From Toxonevra muliebris (Eukaryota > Arthropoda > Insecta > Diptera > Pallopteridae): a stretch of 64,000 nucleotides of DNA. This document shows, piece after piece, positions 57,871-64,000 of this stretch (positions are counted from its first letter, which is position 1; each line of letters begins with the position of its first letter). The notes beneath the pieces are model-generated. The model was not told the origin of the DNA and did not search any database. It was given only the letters and a program-made list of their open reading frames with translations. The position numbers and the translations under genes are program-made. The DNA lies in contig OY829326.1 of assembly GCA_963691655.1 (NCBI GenBank), forward strand, positions 10,714,878 through 10,778,877. The letters run 5' to 3'.

Positions 57871-59713
57871 AATCCGTCATCGCATCACAAAATCAACTCG
57901 ATATCGAAAATAGTTCGGCATCTAGTAATAATAATTTATCCTCTTCAGCATCAGCCACTGCCAATACGAGCTGCCAGCAACAACAACAACAACCAAAACA
58001 AAAATCACAGCAACAATCAACAACTCAAGCTACTGCTACGAAATCGTCTTCACGTTATCAAGGACAACATCCACATTTTCATCATCACACCGCGCCCGTC
58101 TACTATACGGACGTAAATTTACGCATTCATACGCCAAATGCAGCAGATGCCACTGCATTGAATGAAAATTATCAAAGTGTCTACAGTACACCATCGAAGT
58201 TAGTAAACGAACGTGAACGTTATTTTCCAAAGACAACAACTGCAACAGTAGCACCACCACCGATCGGTGCCGGTACAACAACCATAGCACCATCACCATC
58301 ATCAGGAGCAGCAGCCATATCAACAAATAACACAGCGATAAATTCATCGCAGCAATCACAAGCACGTTCAGCGTTTTTTCGTGGCGGTTCAGTAGGCAAC
58401 GAACGAAAAAGTTTAGAACGTTACGCGAAATTGTCACCAACATTTGCGAATACCACAAAAGGTGAACATAATTCTTCTTTGAATACTAGTAATTTAGTCC
58501 TCCCTACATCATCCGCGTCTCCGCATAGTACCGAAGTGAAAGAAGGTGGTGGTGGCGGTGGTGAAATCACGCCTCCCATACCATCAGCATCTGTATCATC
58601 TTCGGGTAGAAGTAGAAATTCACATCGTTTTGCAGGACGTAAACGTGCAGTACGCGTACGTAGCGAATCGCGTCCCATTAGCGCTCTCTATGATATAATA
58701 TGCAAGGAAAAGGGGCTCGACATTTGCACAACAACAACGAACGACGAAGATTCTTCGCCAGCGAACAGTCACGACGACAACAACGACGGATCATCGTCAC
58801 ATCACGATCGATCCAGTAGAAAAGCTCAGTCCTTACTGAATCAGAATAATAGTTATAGCGCCAACACTACGATGAGTGGTAGTTTAGATAGCCCTCCCAG
58901 TTTGGCATCGGGTGATATCGCTAGCTCAAATGCTGCCTACGAGCATATTGCAAAACGTTCCTCAGCACACAAATCTCGATCTGCCTCTAGCGCTGCTGCC
59001 ACTTCTGCCGCCGCAGCCGCTGCACATACGAAAAAGCGAAAAGACAACACGAAAACCTCTCATATGATTATTCATGATCTCAGTGATGATGATGATCTCG
59101 ATGACGATGGCGATGATGTGCGTGTTGGTGGCGGTAATAAATGGTCTCCCATACGACGTCCACACCCAGTCAAGTCTAGTCAGAAAAAATCGAATTTAAA
59201 TGATATGCTGCCACCTGCGACTGCATCGTTGAAAGCGTCATCATTGCCGCCGTACTTAGTTGCTAGTAATGAAAATAATTTATATCTATTGCAACAACAA
59301 CTTAATAGTAATAATCACCATCATCAACCACATCCTAATCATCATCACAATCAAAGTCATCATCAATCACCAACATCCAGTAGTGCTCGTGAATCCACCG
59401 CTCCTGCTGCTACTGCTGCTTCAGCTAGTAATCGTAACTACACTTATTCCCCGACTAAGTTATTTGTTGAGCCAATGAATTTACATTCGGAAGGCACAGA
59501 AACTAGTTTCGATAGTAAGGAAGTTGTTCTTCCATTATCACCCAAACCGGAACGTAGTCATCGCATTGGCCGTAAAATTCGTGACGAGAAACGTCGATTT
59601 ACTGACGGTGGTTCCAATATATTTCCTATTGGTTCACCTACAGCAGTTTCTGGTGGTGGTAGTCGCGCCAGTGATGAGGAGTATCAACAAAAACATGCCA
59701 CCAATGCAAAGAG
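57871..59713 (+). CDS. Long second coding exon of the unidentified host gene (low-complexity protein)
   Basis: It is bounded by TCTTTTTCAG|A and AAAGAG|GTAAGT. The exon encodes about 614 residues without a stop, far beyond chance, and with codon use unlike the surroundings. Order of content: Ser/Asn-rich start, poly-Gln (about 57978-57995), HPHFHHHT, VYYTDVNLRIHTP, ERERYFPK, Ala/Pro/Thr stretch, GGSVGNERKSLERYAKLSP, a Gly run, a basic segment GRKRAVRVRSE leading into RPISALYDIICKEKGLDI (58674-58727), DDEDSS-type acidic patches, KKRKDNTK (possible nuclear signal), DLSDDDDLDDDGDD, a His-rich block (59315-59370), and KLFVEPMNLHSEGTETSFDS with a basic RIGRKIRDEKRR near the end. It has no signal peptide or membrane segment. 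The exon ends with two bases of a codon, so more exons follow outside the window. The function is unknown to me; a cytoplasmic or nuclear scaffold or regulatory protein is only a guess. Confidence 0.88.
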
Positions 59714-61859
59714 GTAAGTTCTTGCTAGTAGTATTTAGTTGCTGAAAAAATCTGGTAGCGTATGGGTTAAATATCTGCATCCTTCAATCTTTTTCATACT
59801 TCTCATTAATTTAAGTGCGCATACCGCACTCATAACAACATTATGTCGTCGAAAATTCGAAAATCTCAGCGAGAATATCCTAGAAGTAATTCCTTTGCAA
59901 TAAATATGTACAAGCTGTGTTCGAATCATCTCATTCAGTATTACAAATTTATACAAAAAAAAACTCTGAAATAAGCGAACTCGCTTACTGGTAAGTCGAT
60001 CGCAGCCATAACTAGATATTGATGCTAGGATTTCCAATTCGATAATTATTCGTCAATCAATTTTAATTCCATGATCGTTGATTACTTTGTTTTATTTGTC
60101 TTCCAGAAATTATCATCATAAAATCATAAATTCATTTAATTCAGTAAAATAAATTTGTATCACGTTAAAGATTCATTCAAAATATTTATAAATGCTAACA
60201 TTTATTCTTCTTAAAAATAAATTAAACTTCATAATTTCAATAACAAAACACTTCAACACTTTGCATCGAAACACAAACAAACTTCTTCCTTTCTCTTACA
60301 TATTTTTATTGAACTTTCGCTTTTAGTTTCATTTGAAATAAATATTTTCCTCACCGATTCAGTCGGAAGATTTTGGAATAAATTTTACCATGTCTTTGAA
60401 TGCAACCAATTGTGTTGACAATTTATGAGAATGCATTCAAATGCTAGAGATATTGAAGTAGATGTTGCTTTATGCAAGATTATTAATTTCATTAATTTCC
60501 ATTTAAATGATTTCTCATTTGCGGTCAGTAGATTACGACAGCTGGGTGTCGATTAAAAATAAAATATTAATTTGTTATATTCAATACGATAACGATGATT
60601 CAGCCATCAAATGAAAGTAATTTAGAGCCAGCTGTTTAATCTTAGTAGAAACTTATTCTTTCCAGCTTTTCGAACCGGTTGAATTGTGTGGCTTCTTCTC
60701 GTTGACATTATTTTCTAATACTGCAAGCAAAAAGCATCCTTCATATTTGTTGATTTTCTGCATTTTTTTAACTAACCTGAAGATAAGCAACCAAAATCTA
60801 TATACGAGTTTTAGTAAATAGATAAGTTGCTAATGTTTGTTGCTAGAGAAAAATAATTTTCTAAGAAAGTTAGATATTAATTGAATAGTAGAATGCATAT
60901 TTATTATTTAGTTAAGTTATTTATATTTCTTTTGCGAAATATTTTTAAACTCAAAAGACCGATAACCTAAAGTTGAACACCTCAAAATGGAAGTTTTTTT
61001 CTGGCATTTCTCTGACTCTTCAATTCTCTCACAAAAGAAGATTTTCGAAATCCTCACAATAGCTTTAAACGGAATTTTCATTGAGATGACGTGTGATAGC
61101 CTAATTTTTTCTACTATAATATTCGAAATCCCAAAGAATTCAAATTAATAATAAAGCTTATGGCCCTGCTCCTCCTGTTTTGTTTTCTGGATCATCGATA
61201 AACAAAATCTGATCGGTTTCGATAAAATTAATTAATTCGCTGAAACTAATATAACAATGGCAATAAGATGTTATCTAAAATGAAGAAATATAAGAGGAAA
61301 GCAGTAAGAAGAAATAAGAGGCCACCAAAGGTAACAAAGGCGAGAGGTAGTCAGATACAACGAGAGGTCGTCCTTGAACAAAATTTTATTTTTAACTTTT
61401 ATTTTTACCTAGGACTGAGAGGTAGTTGGGCAACTTCTCTACATCGACGCATTTGATAATATTTGCAACTTCTTTGATCTGTGATTAAAGTCTGAAAATT
61501 TCTGATGCGAAAAAGTAAAATGCTTTCAAATATGTATGTAAAACGATGCTAATTAGCGCTGTAAAGTCTAAACTTGATTTTGTCGTAATAAGACATGCGG
61601 TGAAATTGGGAGCGCTCGCACCTCAGAAACGTGCACACCCTAATTTAGAGCTACTATCGGGAGGCTTCCACTGCTGTTTGCTTACAGAAACTACTACTTC
61701 GGGATGCATGTTTCGGCCCTTTCTCACTTAAACCCAGGGTTTCCTTTTCGGTCTTAGTAAATCTTCTCCAGGTTTGTTTTTTTTTTGGATTGGTTTAGAG
61801 TGACTCCAAGCTGTGGTAGCCAGATTTTTACAACTCGCAATCAGTGCATTAGATGTTGA
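59714..61859 (+). other. Start of second intron, no exon recognised
   Basis: It begins with the consensus donor GTAAGTTC. AT-rich sequence follows; open frames at 61268-61456 and 61546-61731 are short, lack domains and have no convincing splice sites. No transposon end is recognised before 61860. Confidence 0.45.
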
Positions 61860-61870
61860 AAATCAGGGAA

Positions 61871-62148
61871 GGTTATGTTAGGTTGAAGAAGGAGTGTATG
61901 CTACGCACTTCCACTCGGAGGTCCTATTAGGCCCATTGTGATGCCCTTTAATTATATTTTGGTAGCCTTCGCTATCTGTTCGGTTCCCTACTGATCCAGA
62001 CTGGATCCTTTGGAAACCACCCAGTCTTGACGAGAAATCTGTGCATCAGCTATGTCTGCTGGTTCGTCAAAGAACCCTGCCCCACGAGTTCGGATCCGTC
62101 GTTCCTGAAATGAAGGACATCGGCATAGCAGATACTCGACCGATTTGG
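61871..62148 (-). mobile_element. 5'-truncated I/LOA-group LINE insertion with 11-bp target duplication
   Basis: It is flanked by the direct repeat AAATCAGGGAA at 61860-61870 and 62149-62159. On the minus strand 62146-61988 reads KSVEYLLCRCPSFQERRIRT, then RGAGFFDEPADIADAQIS, and stops (53 codons). This is the C-terminal EHLLCxCP-type tail of an I/LOA-group ORF2. The 3' UTR ends AACCTAACATAACC directly at the target duplication, giving a complete 3' terminus. It is about 278 bp long, antisense to the host gene, and catalytically empty. Confidence 0.85.
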
Positions 62149-62159
62149 AAATCAGGGAA

Positions 62160-64000
62160 AATCAGTACTGTTTTGAGTGCGTTTTATTAGTAATTTCAAT
62201 GTAAAATAGTAATATAAATAACGTAAATGAGGGTAATTCGGATCGATGTATATAATTCGGATCGATTTTTTTTTTGCTAATAACTTTTCTTTGGTATTTT
62301 TTAAAATTACGTCCTTTTTTTCGAAACGAACGAGAATTATTTCTTCTTGCTAATAATATGCAACACTTATTTCAATTATTTCAAATTAATCAGTTGTGAG
62401 CGAAAAAACGAAGCCTTAGCAAATAAAATAAGAAACCCACAAATTTCATAACAGTATTAACTTTTGTGCTGGTAAGTATATTTATATAATCTATATAGGG
62501 TTTTGTTCACTAAACATTCTGCTATAATTTGGTAAAAATAAGCACCATTTTAGAAAACATACTTAGAAAAAAATTGACTTTTGAAATCGATCCGAATTAC
62601 CTGCATGCGTTTTTCTACTTGCATATAATTTGGATCGGTGATCCGAATTACCAGCAAATGAGGTGTTTGCATAATTATAAAATTTAGAAAAAGTATATAG
62701 TTTTAAATAATGAAAGTTTTTTAGTTGTGATTTAGATATAATTGGTGATGTTTGGAGGTAATTCGGATCGACCCTTTGTTTAGAGAGTTTTTGTGGAATT
62801 TGAGTTCAAAGTTTAAATAAACTTGAAAAATATTTTGAATTTTTGTCAAAAATTTTCCATTTTAAAATCAAAAATTTTTTTTTTAAATTGAAATATTAAT
62901 TGAAATTAATATCATTTCTTAGAGTTATACCAATTTTGAAACTAACAAGTAATTTTTAGTTAATTTCAATGTGAAATATATTTTTAAAAACTGTTTGTGT
63001 TAAATGATTAGTATTTTTTTTATTCCAGACCATATTTTAATTTTTGATTATGTCAATATACTTACAAATTTTAATTCAGAAATTTCTTAGAATGATTCGA
63101 GGAAATGATTTTTTATATATTTCATTGTTTATCAGCACACGGGCGTGGCCACCCACTAGCGGATCCCGAGATTTACCTTTAGGGGGATAACATTTTTTCT
63201 TCCTTTTTAAATTTATTTTTTATTTGTGGCCAACGATCAAATATATGAAACTCTTATCAGTAAGGAAGGGGAGGAGTTAGAAAAGCGCTGGGGGGAGGGT
63301 GGAGTTGGGAAGGGGCGGTTAGGGGGGGAGTTTGAAATGAAGTCAGGGGTATTTAACCCCAAATTCTTTCCCTTTTCCTAGATCCGCTGTTGCTCCTATG
63401 TAAGATTGTACAGTCCCATACTTTTGTTTTTAATTTATTCGCATCTATCGCCCAGCCACAGCATTTTCCTCTAATTTTGATACTCCCATTAGTAGGCCCA
63501 TAATTGAGAAATAGCTCGGTGTAGAACAAGTAAGTCTCCATATCAAATTTTATTAATTTATCTCGATATGATATTCGAAGATATTGAATTTTTGCGAAAA
63601 TGCCACGCCCACTTTGAGATACGGTCGAATTTTATAGCCCACAACTTGACATATACACAAAGGCATCTCTACACTAAATTTCACTAAGATCGAACAAACG
63701 GTATATGATTACAAAAAGAAAATACATAGATTTGGACAACAATTTGTATGTATGTGTGTGTTTGTATTAACGCATACATATTATACATTTTTTTTTATAT
63801 ATATATTTTCCTTAAACACCAAATTTATCTTTTGCATCTCAATAAACCTGAAATTAAATTCAATTTGCTGTAAATTTTGCTGATCCGAATTACATACATC
63901 ATCGATCCGAATTGCATACACACTCAATTTTTCGATCCGAATCGAATTACATGCAATCCATTTTTTTCGAAGTGATGTTACCTTAGTAATTATTAAAAAA
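62160..64000. repeat. Region with nine TAATTCGGATC-type motifs on both strands
   Basis: TAATTCGGATC or its complement, with up to two changes, occurs at 62234, 62253, 62589, 62626, 62640, 62759, 63882, 63904 and 63934. A possible unit 62233-62655 (423 bp) starts GTAATTCGGATC and ends GATCCGAATTACCAGC. It is flanked by AAATGAGG at 62225-62232 and 62656-62663. The rest is AT-rich; a T-run and AT repeats lie near 63790-63810. There is no coding content. A separate hAT-type MITE lies at 63154-63392. Confidence 0.6.
63154..63392. mobile_element. hAT-type MITE, CACTAGCGGATCC family (copy 2)
   Basis: The left end CACTAGCGGATCCCGAG and the right end, on the other strand, CAACAGCGGATCTAGG are inverted partners. 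The interior is collinear with copy 1 at 35746 (AGGGGG block, T-rich run, CCAACGATCAAA, TATGAAACTCTTAT, AAGGAAGGGGAGG). It then extends into a G-rich run (63285-63330) absent from copy 1. The flanking 8-mers do not match, so the target duplication is lost. Confidence 0.6.

Noticed and set aside
58036..59478. Open frames overlapping the long exon in other frames and on the minus strand
   Set aside because: They are shadows of the long host exon, whose splice borders and uninterrupted frame are far better supported.
1..64000. tRNA, rRNA or snRNA genes
   Set aside because: I looked for GGTTCRANTCC-type B boxes and cloverleaf arms and found none that could fold; no rRNA wording was seen.

Overview
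This window is nuclear DNA from an insect, most likely a higher dipteran. I infer a tephritid-like fly, but no single sequence here proves the family. The evidence is a very AT-rich background, GT-AG introns, opa-type CAG/CAA coding repeats, and a dense mixture of Jockey-like and I/LOA-group non-LTR retrotransposons, Tc1/mariner relics of DD37E type, and hAT, Harbinger and piggyBac-like non-autonomous elements. There is no bacterial, phage, plasmid or CRISPR material.

Only one host protein-coding gene is well supported, on the plus strand. A first coding exon (43121-43298, 59 codons plus one base) ends at a GTTAGT donor. A long second exon (57871-59713) starts after a TTTTTCAG acceptor and ends at a GTAAGT donor. 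The splice phases fit exactly (one base carried over, two bases expected). They are separated by a 14.6 kb intron that contains a 200-base assembly gap (56895-57094). The predicted protein is low-complexity (Gln, His, Asp, Gly and Ala runs) with a few conserved-looking islands. I do not recognise the gene. It continues beyond the right edge.

The first 42 kb is intergenic or intronic DNA in which I can support no host coding gene. It holds a 3' fragment of an I/LOA-group LINE (1-1040) and a hAT-type element carrying a nested Harbinger-type element (5373-6296). A degenerate tandem array is invaded by a 459-bp element with an 8-bp target duplication (9390-10520). A DD37E transposase relic lies at 14224-15503 and an RTE-type LINE tail at 19016-19380. 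A second, inverted copy of the 459-bp family is interrupted by a TA-flanked MITE (26539-27710). A 1.8-kb hAT element with a clean 8-bp duplication hosts a Jockey-type LINE (27918-29753). A GGCCGAAG-rich hAT-like element hosts a TTAA-flanked element (30725-32466). Further MITEs and LINE tails follow at 33.8-35.9 kb, and a fold-back element at 40.9-41.3 kb.

The large intron holds a second DD37E relic with long inverted repeats (44150-45430), a 122-bp perfect direct repeat (47876-48484), a near-perfect long hairpin (50418-50617) and a Harbinger-like MITE (54388-54822). The second intron holds a LINE tail with an 11-bp target duplication (61860-62159), a cluster of nine TAATTCGGATC motifs (62234-63944) and another hAT-type MITE (63154-63392).

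I see no multi-gene system. The interest is in the layered transposon history, several element families whose ends can be defined from the sequence itself, one candidate long-hairpin RNA locus, and one unidentified host gene.
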